The position numbers and the translations under genes are program-made. Of a DNA stretch of 64,000 nt, positions 8,366-17,198 are shown in pieces. The stretch is from the NCBI GenBank assembly GCA_964649415.1, contig CAZYSK010000009.1, forward strand, positions 1 through 64,000. Direction: 5' to 3'. The stretch's first letter is position 1, and each line of letters opens with the position of its first letter. The notes beneath the pieces are model-generated. The model had not been told where the DNA came from, searched no databases, and was given only the letters and a program-made list of their open reading frames with translations. Origin of the DNA: CAZYSK01 sp964649415 (lineage in GTDB: Bacteria > Chloroflexota > Anaerolineae > B4-G1).

Positions 8366-8482
8366 TCAGAATAGTCAGGATATGCTTGCAGGCCAAGGGA
8401 GGAGCACGGTTTGGTACGGCAGTAACGCGCGACGCAACCCCCACCGAGGGGAGTTGCAAGACTCAACCCAAGTTCTAGAACA

Positions 8483-8502
8483 CCCCGCAGTCCGCTGCGG
8501 GG
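8483..8502. other. Hairpin just upstream of the FNT gene
   Basis: CCCCGCAG-TCCG-CTGCGGGG is a perfect 8-bp stem ending 33 bp before the FNT start codon. There is no T-run, so it may be an attenuation or stability structure rather than a terminator. Confidence 0.5.
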
Positions 8503-8535
8503 CGGAATCAATCTATCCCAACCTGGAGGCACAAT

Positions 8536-9789
8536 ATGGCTAACGATATCCAATTCGACGCCCTTCCCCCTGCAAAAATGGCGAGCCGGATGGAGGCGGT
8601 CGGCGTCAAGAAAGCCGAGCTCAACACGTGGACGATGTTCGCCCTGGCCTTGTTGGCGGGGGCCTTCATCGGCTTCGGGGCGATCTTCGCCACCGTCGTC
8701 ACAACGGGACTGGCCGACGCCGGCGTAGGCTACGGCATCATCAAGTTGCTGGGAGGCCTGGTGTTCTGCCTCGGCCTCGTCGGCGTGGTCGTGGCCGGGG
8801 CCGAGCTGTTCACCGGCAACAACCTGATGATCATGGCGTTTGCCAGCGGCAAGATTTCGATCACCCAGCTCCTGCGCAACTGGGTGATCGTGTACGTGGG
8901 CAACTTCGCCGGCTCCATACTGCTCGCGCTCATCACGTTCCTGACCAAGCAGTACATGTCCGCCGGAGGCGCTCTGGGTGCCAACGCGCTGGCTATCGCG
9001 ACCGGCAAGTGCCGGCTGGAGTTCGTCCAGGCGATCGCGCTCGGCATCCTGTGCAACGCGCTGGTTTGCCTGGCTGTATGGCTGTTCCTCTCGGCCCGGT
9101 CCACGACCGACAAGATCGTGGCTATCATCTTCCCCATCACGGCCTTCGTAGCGGCCGGGTTCGAGCACAGCGTAGCCAACATGTTCTTCATCAGTAGGGG
9201 CTTGTTGATCAAGAGCCTCGCGGGGCCTGCGTTCTGGGAAGCCCTGGGCAAGACAGCGGCCGACTACGGCGCTCTGACGTGGAGCACCTTCCTCCTGAAA
9301 AACCTCCTGCCGGTGACTATCGGCAACATCATCGGCGGGGCCGGCTTCGTCGGGCTGGTGTACTGGTTCATCTATCTGAGACCTCAGAAAGCCGTGGCGG
9401 TCAAGCCTGGCGTCGCACCCAAGATCCTGATCGTGGACGACGACCCGGATTACGTCGAACTGAACACCGCCATCCTGACAGGGAAGGGTTTCCAGGTCTC
9501 CTCCGCCGCCAACGGGCGACAAGCGCTTGAGACGATGAAGGCAGACCGGCCTGACCTCGTCCTGCTGGACGTGATGATGGCAACGCCGCTCGAGGGCGTC
9601 GGCGTAGCTCGTGAGATGGACGGAGATCCGGAGCTCAAGGATATCCCGATCATCATGGTATCCAGCATCGACAGCAGCACGCACGCGGGCTTGCTGCCCA
9701 ACGATCTCCATATCCCGATCGACCGGTGGATCAGCAAGCCGCTGGATCCCGATGAACTCTTGAGAACGATCCGACGCTTCCTGGCCTGA
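8536..9789 (+). CDS. Formate/nitrite transporter (FNT) channel fused to a response-regulator receiver domain
   Basis: A 417-residue membrane protein. Residues 1-285 are a full FNT channel with about six membrane segments. It has the family signature GNNLMIMAFASG (near residues 94-105) and the conserved GFEHSVANM with the pore histidine at 211. After a short linker, residues 296-415 form a CheY-like receiver: acidic pocket DDD 301-303, phospho-acceptor Asp345 in LLDVMM, and Lys401 in SKPLD. FNT proteins normally end near residue 280. The receiver faces the cytoplasm if topology is standard, so phosphorylation could gate formate, nitrite or hydrosulfide flow. A receiver-histidine kinase follows 119 bp downstream. 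GGAGG precedes the ATG. Confidence 0.9.
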   Translation: MANDIQFDALPPAKMASRMEAVGVKKAELNTWTMFALALLAGAFIGFGAIFATVVTTGLADAGVGYGIIKLLGGLVFCLGLVGVVVAGAELFTGNNLMIMAFASGKISITQLLRNWVIVYVGNFAGSILLALITFLTKQYMSAGGALGANALAIATGKCRLEFVQAIALGILCNALVCLAVWLFLSARSTTDKIVAIIFPITAFVAAGFEHSVANMFFISRGLLIKSLAGPAFWEALGKTAADYGALTWSTFLLKNLLPVTIGNIIGGAGFVGLVYWFIYLRPQKAVAVKPGVAPKILIVDDDPDYVELNTAILTGKGFQVSSAANGRQALETMKADRPDLVLLDVMMATPLEGVGVAREMDGDPELKDIPIIMVSSIDSSTHAGLLPNDLHIPIDRWISKPLDPDELLRTIRRFLA

Positions 9790-9908
9790 ATCCCCGCATC
9801 ACGTAGGGCGAGGCATCCGAGGGGCGTGGCGGCTCCGCGGATGTCTTGCCCCCGATCAGAGAGGCGGTTGCGGCCCGTACGTTCATCCCGTTCATCCGTG
9901 GGGAAGCT

Positions 9909-11066
9909 ATGGAGACCAAGGGCAACATCCTGGTCATCGACGACGAGTTGGGCATGCGCGAGGGCTGCCGGCGTATTCTGGAGCCCCTGGGGTTCACCGT
10001 CGAGACGGCGTCCACCGGCGAGGCGGGACTGCAGCAGGTCATGGCCGACGGCTTCGACCTCGTGCTGCTGGACGTGATGATGCCGGACACGCGGGGCATC
10101 GACCTGCTGGCCCCAATCCTCCAGAGAGACCCAGACACCGTGTGCGTGATCATCACCGGATACGCCACGGTTGAACTGGCGGTGGAAGCCATCCGGGCCG
10201 GCGCCTACGATTTCATCTCCAAGCCCTTCACGGCAGACCTGCTGCGTATCACGGTGGACCAGGGGCTGGAGAAGAAACGGCTCTCGCTGGAGGCCAAGCG
10301 GGTCGAGGAGCTGGAACGGCAGGCCGCCGAACTGGCCCGCGCCAGGAAGGAGCTCGAACGCCTTGACCTCGTCAAGACGGGCTTCATGCTCACCGTGGCC
10401 CACGAACTGCGTGCCCCTCTCACCGCCATCCAGAGCTTCCTGACCGCCGTGCTCAAGGGATACATCCCGCCCAAACAGCAGGAGAAGATGCTCCGCCGGT
10501 CCATCGAGCGTGCACAGGAGTTGCTCGATATGGTGGACGACCTGCTGCACCTGGCGGCGGTCAAGGAGGAATTGGAGACGGAGAAGCGGGAAGTGCTCTC
10601 CCTGGCCGACACGCTGGAGAAGGTGTTTACCCTGCTGAAGACTCGAGCGGACGAGAAAGGGGTCGCGTGTTCGGTGGAGATTCAGCAGCGCCCACAGGTT
10701 GAGGCAAACCCCGATCAGATGACCCAGTTGTGGACGAACTTGATCTCCAACGCGATCAAGTATACGCCCACGGGGGGAGAGGTACGGATCGTCCTCCAGG
10801 CAGCAGAAGGCTGGGCGATCGGCACGGTAGAGGATACGGGAATCGGCATCGCCCCGGAGGATCAGGATCACATCTTCGAGGAGTTCTACCGCACGCCGCA
10901 GGCCAAGGAAGTCGAAGCCAGAGGTACGGGCCTGGGCCTGCCCCTGGTCAAACGGATCGTGGAAGGGCTCGGGGGCGAGATTGAGGTCACGTCGGAGGTC
11001 GGACGGGGCAGTCGATTCAGCTTCCGGCTGCCGCGCCATCGGAATGGCGACTTTGTGAGGCCATAG
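9909..11066 (+). CDS. Receiver-histidine kinase hybrid
   Basis: A 385-residue soluble signalling protein starting METKGNILVIDDE. An N-terminal receiver (Asp55 in LLDVMM) is followed by a coiled-coil linker (about residues 120-155). The HisKA domain has phospho-acceptor His165 in AHELRAPLTA, and the ATPase domain has an N-box NLISNAIKYTP and DTGIGIAPED. There are no membrane segments, so it senses through its own receiver or a partner. The upstream channel-receiver protein is the obvious target. The last ten residues (RHRNGDFVRP) and the stop codon are encoded by a copy of the 36-bp hairpin repeat, so the native C-terminus has been replaced or extended. Confidence 0.9.
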   Translation: METKGNILVIDDELGMREGCRRILEPLGFTVETASTGEAGLQQVMADGFDLVLLDVMMPDTRGIDLLAPILQRDPDTVCVIITGYATVELAVEAIRAGAYDFISKPFTADLLRITVDQGLEKKRLSLEAKRVEELERQAAELARARKELERLDLVKTGFMLTVAHELRAPLTAIQSFLTAVLKGYIPPKQQEKMLRRSIERAQELLDMVDDLLHLAAVKEELETEKREVLSLADTLEKVFTLLKTRADEKGVACSVEIQQRPQVEANPDQMTQLWTNLISNAIKYTPTGGEVRIVLQAAEGWAIGTVEDTGIGIAPEDQDHIFEEFYRTPQAKEVEARGTGLGLPLVKRIVEGLGGEIEVTSEVGRGSRFSFRLPRHRNGDFVRP

Positions 11067-11100
11067 GAGCGCCATCAGAATGGCGCCTTTGTAGGAACGA
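11033..11100 (+). repeat. R1 hairpin repeat, 2 copies, overlapping the kinase stop
   Basis: Copies begin at 11033 and 11069 (36 bp apart). The first supplies the final codons and the TAG stop of the histidine kinase. Confidence 0.88.
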
Positions 11101-11204
11101 CGGCGCGCAAGCGCTGAAGCGCCTGCTCCAAACACATCGCGGGGTCGGAGCGGCCGCTACGTGCGCTCAGCGGAGTTCACCCTGGCCGGGGACGATCTGG
11201 CTCG

Positions 11205-12824
11205 TCACTCGATCGTCACGGGCACCCCGATCTCAGCCCAATTGAAGAGCGTCTCGGCCTCCTCCACGCCCAAGATGATGCAGCCGTAGGAAGCGGGTGA
11301 ACCCAGCGCACCCTCCCATAGCCGCTGGCCGTTGGAGAGGATGGGCAACGCGTGGATACCGTTGTAGACGGCACCGCCAGCGCGATAGACGGCCATGAAG
11401 TGGGGCATCCACAGGTCCCACTGACTGGCGTAGGCGTTGGCCTCCCGGCTCAGGATCTGGAATTGGCCCGTGTACGTGGGTGAGCCCGCCATGCCGGTCG
11501 AGACAGGCCATTCGTACAGCATTTCGTCGTCCTCGTAGACACGCATGCGTTGCTCCGCAATGCTGATCACGATCTGCTTGCCGGGCACAGTCGCGTAGGG
11601 CCTGAGGACATCCTCGGGCGGGATCATCAACTGCTGGCCGACACGCAGGCTGTCGAGATCTACGTCGGGGTTAGCCTCGGCAATGAGCCCTGGGGGCATG
11701 TCGAACCGGGCAGCGACCGAGCTCAGATCGTCGCCGGGCTGGACCAGGTATTCCTGTGGCGGATGCGTCATGGGAAGTTCCACCGCCCCGCCACCCGCCT
11801 CGAAGACTTCCAGCACCTGCGAAGTAGCGTCGTCCAGCAGAAAGCCCCGCCCTCCGCCCAACTCCGCGGCCAGGGCCACTAACGTCGCTCGCACGGCCTC
11901 TTCGAGGACGCGGACCGTCGGGCCGCTGCCGTCCTCGGCCTGTTCCACGCAGATCCAGGTGGCCACCGTCTCCCGCCCCAGCGTCCAGGCAAAGGCCTCA
12001 TCCGTGAGCACGTCGTAGGTGGACACCTGCACTTCGCGGTCGATCAACTCCTCCGCCTGGGTTCGGGCCGCGTCGGCGTCGAGCAAACGGGGCTGCTCGG
12101 CCCGGAAGGTCAAGGTGAAGCGGTTGTCGGGGCCTAGATGGGTGACGGTGGTGACGATCTTCTCGAGCGTGGCGTCAACGTCGAGCACCTGGCCGGGTTG
12201 GCCCGGCGTGGCGATAAGCCGATCCCCCTCCAGGCGAAGTGTCGCGTCGGCTGGGGCCTCGGCCACCTCGGGGGCTAACTGCTCCAACAGGTGCCGCACC
12301 TTGTCGGGGTCAACGGCAAACACAGGCGCGACCTCGTGGCGTTCCTGCCGCATGCGGACGAACTGGAGCAATTCGTGCAAAGCACTCGGCGGCGGGTCGG
12401 CGCGGCCCACGGCAAAGGCAGCCTGAACCGTTGATTCCACGTCGAGCACCAGCCCCGCCTCCGACCAGGGCACCGTCCAGGCGCGCTCGTCGCCGTCCAG
12501 CGTGGTCGCGCTCAGCGTGAGCGCGGCCGCCTCATAGCGTCCCGCTGCCTCCTGCAAGCGTTTCGAGGCCTTGGCGCGTGTGAGGCCGTCCAGGTTCTCG
12601 CCCAGGACGATCACGTTCGGATAGATGCAGTCCTCATACGGGGCAACGACGTACTGGTACGCCCGCCACGCGAAAAAGGCACCAGCGACTACCAGCAGGA
12701 TCAGCAGGAAGACAGCCAGGCGTAGCAGACGATGACCGAGTCCCCGGCGCGTGGGGAGGGCCTCATCGGCATCCACGTCTACGCTCGTCGCCACAACTGT
12801 CGTGCCTTCTGCGGTGTGCCCCAT
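11205..12824 (-). CDS. L,D-transpeptidase with VanW/YoaR-like and LysM domains
   Basis: A 539-residue cell-wall enzyme with an N-terminal cytoplasmic stretch, one membrane anchor (LLRLAVFLLILLVVAGAFF, about residues 35-53) and two PG_binding_4-like repeats. A LysM domain (YLVQPGDDLSSVAARFD...GQQLMIP) follows, then a C-terminal YkuD domain ending with HALPIL...SYGCIILG, catalytic Cys515. It would form 3-3 peptidoglycan cross-links outside the membrane. ATG 12824 was chosen because AGGGG lies upstream and the protein body begins there. A longer frame from 12947 would read through two R1 repeat copies. Confidence 0.85.
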   Translation of the reverse strand: MGHTAEGTTVVATSVDVDADEALPTRRGLGHRLLRLAVFLLILLVVAGAFFAWRAYQYVVAPYEDCIYPNVIVLGENLDGLTRAKASKRLQEAAGRYEAAALTLSATTLDGDERAWTVPWSEAGLVLDVESTVQAAFAVGRADPPPSALHELLQFVRMRQERHEVAPVFAVDPDKVRHLLEQLAPEVAEAPADATLRLEGDRLIATPGQPGQVLDVDATLEKIVTTVTHLGPDNRFTLTFRAEQPRLLDADAARTQAEELIDREVQVSTYDVLTDEAFAWTLGRETVATWICVEQAEDGSGPTVRVLEEAVRATLVALAAELGGGRGFLLDDATSQVLEVFEAGGGAVELPMTHPPQEYLVQPGDDLSSVAARFDMPPGLIAEANPDVDLDSLRVGQQLMIPPEDVLRPYATVPGKQIVISIAEQRMRVYEDDEMLYEWPVSTGMAGSPTYTGQFQILSREANAYASQWDLWMPHFMAVYRAGGAVYNGIHALPILSNGQRLWEGALGSPASYGCIILGVEEAETLFNWAEIGVPVTIE

Positions 12825-12843
12825 AGAGAAACCCCTGCCTGGC

Positions 12844-12906
12844 GCGCCATCGGAATGGCGCCTTTGTGAGGCCATAGGAGCGCCATCGGAATGGCGCCTT
12901 TGTAGC
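12844..12906 (+). repeat. R1 hairpin repeat, 2 copies, upstream of the L,D-transpeptidase
   Basis: Copies begin at 12844 and 12880 (36 bp apart) between the transpeptidase start and the dinB stop. On the minus strand they stay open in the transpeptidase frame, so an extended N-terminus would contain two QRRHSDGAP units. Confidence 0.85.
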
Positions 12907-12953
12907 GATGGCGGCGTACGATGCTCCTCCAAATCGAACTCACGCAACGGACC

Positions 12954-14018
12954 TCATAACAGCGGCAACTGCCCGGCCGGAGGCAACAGTTGCCGCCCGG
13001 CCACTCCCAGCAGCCGCACCGGCCGGCCGCGCTGCCAGGCCCGCTTCAACAACACCAACGCCGCGCGGTAGATCCTGCGCTCATCGTCGGTCGGCACGTC
13101 CAGGCTCATCTGCCGGGTCAGCGTCGTGAAATCGGCGTAGCGCAGTTTGATCGCCACCGTGCCCGCCGCTACCTGTGACCGCTTCAGATGACGCGCCACG
13201 CCCCTGCTCAAGCGCCACAGATGCCTCCGCAGCGCCGCAGGGTCCCTCACGTCACGGGCGAAGGTCGTCTCCTGGCTCACCGACTTGCGCTCGTGCTCCG
13301 TCACCACCGGCCGATGGTCGATTCCGCGCGCCCGCCTGGCCATCTCCGCACCGTGCTGGCCGAAGCGAGCGCGTAGCACCTCTTCAGAGAGCCCGGCCAG
13401 CTCGCCGACCGTCGTCACTCCCATCTCCGCAAGTCTGCTCGCTGTGACCGGCCCCACTCCCCACAACACCCGCACGGGCAAGGGTGCCAGGAAGGCAGCT
13501 TCTCCGCCAGGGCGCACCACCGTCAAGCCACCCGGCTTGTCATGGTCCGAGGCCACCTTCGCCACCAGCTTGTTCGTCGCCACCCCCAGCGATGCCGAGA
13601 GCCCCACCTCTTCCCGCACCCGCACCTGCAGAGCGCGCGCGATCCCGGGCGTCTCCTCCCAGGCAGCTACCTGATCTGTCAGATCGAGCACCGCCTCGTC
13701 CACACTGATCTGCTCCACCAGTGACGACGCCTGATGCAGGATGTCCATGACACGACGGGAATAGTCCCGGTAGACGCCATGGCGGGCGGGCAAGACGACC
13801 GCCCGGGGGCACAACCTGAGGGCCCGGGCCATGGGCATCGCGGAATGGACGCCGAACGCCCGCGCCGCGTACGATGCTGCGGCAACGACGCCTCTCTGTT
13901 CTGGCCGGCCGCCGACGAGCACAGGCTTGCCCGCCAGATCGGGTTTCTCCAACACCTCGACAGACGCGAAGAAGGCATCCAGGTCCAGGTGCACAATCGC
14001 GCGCACTCGATCAGACAT
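12954..14018 (-). CDS. dinB: DNA polymerase IV (Y-family)
   Basis: A 354-residue translesion polymerase starting MSDRVRAIVHLDLDAFFASVE, the standard Pol IV start with two catalytic acidic residues in LDLDAFFASVE. The second catalytic motif is SVDEAVLDLTD near residue 103. Helix-hairpin-helix and little-finger regions follow (VGPVTASRLAEMGVTTVGELAGL, then KSVSQETTFARDV). The start at 14018 fits family length; longer in-frame sequence upstream has no homology-like content. A good -10 (TATAAT on the minus strand, 14109-14114) lies about 95 bp upstream. Confidence 0.93.
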   Translation of the reverse strand: MSDRVRAIVHLDLDAFFASVEVLEKPDLAGKPVLVGGRPEQRGVVAAASYAARAFGVHSAMPMARALRLCPRAVVLPARHGVYRDYSRRVMDILHQASSLVEQISVDEAVLDLTDQVAAWEETPGIARALQVRVREEVGLSASLGVATNKLVAKVASDHDKPGGLTVVRPGGEAAFLAPLPVRVLWGVGPVTASRLAEMGVTTVGELAGLSEEVLRARFGQHGAEMARRARGIDHRPVVTEHERKSVSQETTFARDVRDPAALRRHLWRLSRGVARHLKRSQVAAGTVAIKLRYADFTTLTRQMSLDVPTDDERRIYRAALVLLKRAWQRGRPVRLLGVAGRQLLPPAGQLPLL

Positions 14019-14442
14019 CAGAAGGTCCTCACACCTCGACCCACGACGCCCCCAGTGAGATCCAAACGTGAGAGCCAAACGTGAGCCCTCACGCGGGGCG
14101 CGTTTGGGATTATACCCAATTCCGCCCCGTGCGCCAGATGGGAGAGTACCGCGGATAGGAGAAATACACGATAGGAGGCGTCGAGGGCAAGAAGGGATGC
14201 TGCAGATTAGAGCAATCCGCCCGCTTCCAAGGTTGCCGCAGGCACAGGCGATCACGAGGGTCTCTGTTCAGACAAGTATCGCGCCAACCGGTTGTGTGTT
14301 ATACTCATGCTGTGTTGAACGTTCAGGTGACCGGCACTTGAACTGCGTTCAAGTGCCGGTCACCTCACGTGCTGTCTTTTCCTTATACCTGAACGCTTAC
14401 TTGTATCAATCATCTCATCAGTGTTATCATACAAGGAGTGCC
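14019..14442. other. Divergent intergenic region between dinB and degV
   Basis: These 424 bp hold the probable dinB promoter (minus-strand TATAAT at 14109-14114), a copy of the AATACACGATAGGAG repeat (14162-14176), a large perfect inverted repeat (14325-14365) and the degV ribosome-binding site AAGGAG. No gene is supported. Confidence 0.5.
14319..14397. other. Nested inverted repeat upstream of degV
   Basis: AGGTGACCGGCACTTGAAC (14325-14343) pairs perfectly with 14347-14365 around the 3-base loop TGC, a 19-bp stem. An outer pair ACGTTCAGGT (14319-14328) and ACCTGAACGCT (14387-14397) matches over about 9 bp. It could be an operator, a cruciform or a terminator-like element for either flanking gene. 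It resembles none of the repeat families here. Confidence 0.7.
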
Positions 14443-15288
14443 ATGACTAGAATTGTGACTGATACCACCGTTGGTGTCCCGCTGGAGATGCTCGCCGAGC
14501 GCGACATCCCCGTCGTGCCGCAGATCGTCATCTTCGGCGAGGAATCGTACCGCGACGACACAGAACTGGACACGGAGACCTTTCTGAGCAAGCTGCGCGC
14601 CTCCGAGACCCTGCCCAAGACCGCCGCGCCTCCTCCAACGTTATATGCGCCCATCTTCGAGCGCCTGGCAGCAGAGCAACCCATCATCTGCCTGCACCCG
14701 TCCACCGACTTGAGCGGAACCGTCCGGTCGGCCACGGTGGCCGCGGCGGACTTCCCAGACCTGGACATCCGGGTGGTGGACACCCGCAGCATCGCTGCGG
14801 CGATGGCAGCGATGGTCTTCGAAGCGGACCGATGGGCTCGCGAGGGCGTCGACGCCGACACGATCATCGCCCGGGTACACGACATGATCGCCCGGCAGCG
14901 GGTGTACTTCCTGGTTGACACGCTCGAATATCTGCACAAGGGCGGGCGCATCGGGGGAGCAAAGGCATTGCTCGGAGGGTTGCTGCAGGTCAAACCGCTG
15001 CTCACTCTTCGCGATGGGCGGGTCGACGCGCTGGAACAGCCGCGGACGCACCGGCGGGCGGTGGCACGCATGGTGGAACTGGTGTTAGAAGAATGCCCGC
15101 CCGGCCCCGAATCACACCTCGCGCTGCTGCACGCCGACGCCGAGGAGGAAGCACAGGTCATAGGACGCGATCTGGCCTCCAAACTGGGACTGGACAAGGT
15201 GCCCGCCTACCAGGTCCCGCCGGCTATCGTCGTGCACGGCGGCCCGGGGGTTCTGGGCGCTGCCTTCTTCACCGCATCCACGGATTGA
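14443..15288 (+). CDS. DegV family fatty-acid-binding protein
   Basis: A 281-residue DegV protein (typical 280). It starts MTRIVTDTTVGVPLEM, has AAAPPPTLY and the LSGTVRSA loop after the HPSTD motif, and DTLEYLHKGGRIGGAKALLG near residue 165. The C-terminal HGGPGVLGAAFF is the family fatty-acid pocket. DegV/FakB proteins hold an acyl chain so that FakA can phosphorylate it. No FakA gene is in the window. ATG 14443 has AAGGAG at a proper distance; longer upstream sequence crosses the big inverted repeat and is not coding. Confidence 0.9.
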   Translation: MTRIVTDTTVGVPLEMLAERDIPVVPQIVIFGEESYRDDTELDTETFLSKLRASETLPKTAAPPPTLYAPIFERLAAEQPIICLHPSTDLSGTVRSATVAAADFPDLDIRVVDTRSIAAAMAAMVFEADRWAREGVDADTIIARVHDMIARQRVYFLVDTLEYLHKGGRIGGAKALLGGLLQVKPLLTLRDGRVDALEQPRTHRRAVARMVELVLEECPPGPESHLALLHADAEEEAQVIGRDLASKLGLDKVPAYQVPPAIVVHGGPGVLGAAFFTASTD

Positions 15289-15308
15289 CGGAACAGACTT
15301 CCATTGTC

Positions 15309-15392
15309 GTCAAGACGGGGCTCTTGGCCCGCACCATCGTCGTCAGGACGGGGCTCTTGGCCCGCACTATCCTGGTCGCCCTTGTGGCGACC
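15309..15392 (+). repeat. 33-bp hairpin repeat (family R2), 2 copies, plus a further hairpin
   Basis: Units starting GTCAAGACGGGGCTCTTGGC begin at 15309 and 15342, 33 bp apart. A third hairpin GGTCGCC-CTTGT-GGCGACC (15374-15392) abuts them. The same unit occurs three times at 27761-27857 inside the tatD/GT2 junction. Confidence 0.8.
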
Positions 15393-15433
15393 AGAATGGT
15401 GTGGATCGGGGAGACGACTACCGTGGATGGGTG

Positions 15434-15569
15434 GAATACACGATAAGAGACATCAGTGGCGAGCGCCCCACCTGAGCGCCGCGTGCAGCGTGGGGGGACG
15501 ACCACCACGGATGGGAGCGCCATCGGAATGGCGCCTTTATGAGGCCGTAGGAGAAATACACGATAAGAG
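15434..15569. repeat. AATACACGATAAGAGAC repeat pair flanking an R1 copy
   Basis: The text AATACACGATAAGAGACRTC occurs near 15434 and 15554, and a variant at 14162. Between the two copies here lies one R1 hairpin (15517-15552). The second copy ends directly before the GGAGGAGG of the next gene, so it might contribute promoter or leader function. Confidence 0.6.
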
Positions 15570-15584
15570 ACGTCGGAGGAGGAA

Positions 15585-17198
15585 ATGAAGGTCAGCACAG
15601 TTTCTGAGATGAGAGCACTGGACCAGACTGCCATAGAGAGATACGGCATCGCCAGTGAGCTCCTTATGGAAAACGCGGGCTTGGCGGCCTACTCCGTCTT
15701 GGCCAAGGAAGTCGGTGCCCTCACCAGTTCAAAGGCGCCGGGTGAGCCCGGTGTCAAGAACAGGAAGCTACTCGTCTTCTCCGGCACAGGCAACAACGGA
15801 GGCGATGGTCTCGTCGTCGCGAGGCTGATCCACGCCAACGGCGGGAGCGTGAAAGTCTTCGTGCTGGGCGATCCCAGCCGATTCAAGGGCGCGGCGAAGG
15901 CCAATTTCGACATCGTGTCCCGGCTGGCCATCGAGGTCCAGCGGCTTGAGTCTGCCGAGGCGGCGCGGGCGGACGTCGCTCACTGCGACGCCATCGTGGA
16001 TGCCATCTTCGGCACCGGCCTGGTCCGGGAGGTCGGCGGGCTGTACCGCGACGCGATCGAACTGATCAACGGGAGCGGCAAGACCGTGTTCAGCGTCGAT
16101 ATCCCCTCGGGCGTCCACGGCGACACCGGCCAGGTGATGGGGATAGCTGTGCGGGCAGATCACACCATTACCTTCGGCCTGCCTAAGATCGGCAACATGC
16201 TCTTCCCCGGATACGCCCTCTGCGGGAAGCTGCACGTGTCTCACATTTCCTTCCCTCCGGAGATGGTCGAGGCGCAGGCGCTCGAAGTGGCGATCAGCGA
16301 CCCGCCGGGATTGCCTCCCAGGGACGAGGCCGGTCACAAGGGGGATTTCGGCGAGGCCCTGTTCATCGCCGGAGCGTGCGGCTACTATGGCGCACCGTAT
16401 CTGGCCGCGCTGTCATTCCTGAAGGCGGGAGGCGGGTATTCCCGCCTCGCCACGCCCCGGTCCGTCGCGCCCGTCATCGCCACCCGGGGCAGCGAGATCG
16501 TCTTCCTGCCTCAAGCGGAGACGAGCGCGGGAAGCATCGCGCTTGAGAGCAAGCACACGCTGATCGAGATCTCCGAGAAGATGGACTTCGTCGTCCTCGG
16601 CCCTGGCTTGTCTCTGAATGAGGAGACCCAGCAACTGGCGCGTGAGCTGGCCAGAGAGATCGACAAGCCGCTGCTCATCGATGGCGACGGCATCACAGCG
16701 CTGTGCCACGATCTGGCGATCATCCGAGAGAGGGAATCGGAGACGATCCTCACGCCCCACCTGGGCGAGATGGCGCGCATCACCGGGACAAGCGTGGCCG
16801 AGATTGACGCGCACAGGATAGAGGTACTGCAGCGCACGGCCAGGGAACTGAAGTCCATCATCGTTCTGAAAGGCGCGCACTCGCTGATCGGCTACCCCGA
16901 CGGGCAGGTTCTCATCAACATGAGCGGGAACTCCGGCATGGCGACGGCGGGATCGGGCGACGTTCTGACCGGCACGATCGCCGCTATGTTTGGCCTGGGG
17001 CTGTCGCTTCAGGACGCGGTGCGCAAGGGGGTCTTCATCCACGGGCTGTCCGGCGACCTGGCCGCCGCAGACGTAGGGGTGGACGGCATGACGGCTCAAG
17101 ACATCCTGAGCTGCCTGCCGCTCGCGGTCAGGATAGACCGAGAAGGCTGTCTCCCCGAGCACCTGAGAGATCGATACGTGGGAGCCCACGTCGTATGA
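15585..17198 (+). CDS. nnr: Bifunctional NAD(P)H-hydrate epimerase / ADP-dependent dehydratase
   Basis: A 537-residue fusion that repairs damaged NADHX/NADPHX. Residues 1-225 are the YjeF-N epimerase with MRALDQTAIERYG, ENAGLAAY and the loop FSGTGNNGGDGLVVARL. Residues 240-525 are the YjeF-C dehydratase with TPHLGEMARITG, VLKGAHSLI and NSGMATAGSGDVLTGTIAAM, the ADP-binding loop. GGAGGAGG lies just before the ATG. The next gene overlaps by 4 bp, so this begins an apparent operon of metabolite-repair and RNA-modification genes. Confidence 0.95.
   Translation: MKVSTVSEMRALDQTAIERYGIASELLMENAGLAAYSVLAKEVGALTSSKAPGEPGVKNRKLLVFSGTGNNGGDGLVVARLIHANGGSVKVFVLGDPSRFKGAAKANFDIVSRLAIEVQRLESAEAARADVAHCDAIVDAIFGTGLVREVGGLYRDAIELINGSGKTVFSVDIPSGVHGDTGQVMGIAVRADHTITFGLPKIGNMLFPGYALCGKLHVSHISFPPEMVEAQALEVAISDPPGLPPRDEAGHKGDFGEALFIAGACGYYGAPYLAALSFLKAGGGYSRLATPRSVAPVIATRGSEIVFLPQAETSAGSIALESKHTLIEISEKMDFVVLGPGLSLNEETQQLARELAREIDKPLLIDGDGITALCHDLAIIRERESETILTPHLGEMARITGTSVAEIDAHRIEVLQRTARELKSIIVLKGAHSLIGYPDGQVLINMSGNSGMATAGSGDVLTGTIAAMFGLGLSLQDAVRKGVFIHGLSGDLAAADVGVDGMTAQDILSCLPLAVRIDREGCLPEHLRDRYVGAHVV

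Noticed and set aside
12825..12947. Longer N-terminus for the L,D-transpeptidase
   Set aside because: The extra 41 residues are only the reverse reading of two R1 repeats; a Shine-Dalgarno and the protein body begin at 12824.
14019..14255. Longer N-terminus for DNA polymerase IV
   Set aside because: No similarity to the family before MSDRV, and the -10 element lies inside the stretch.
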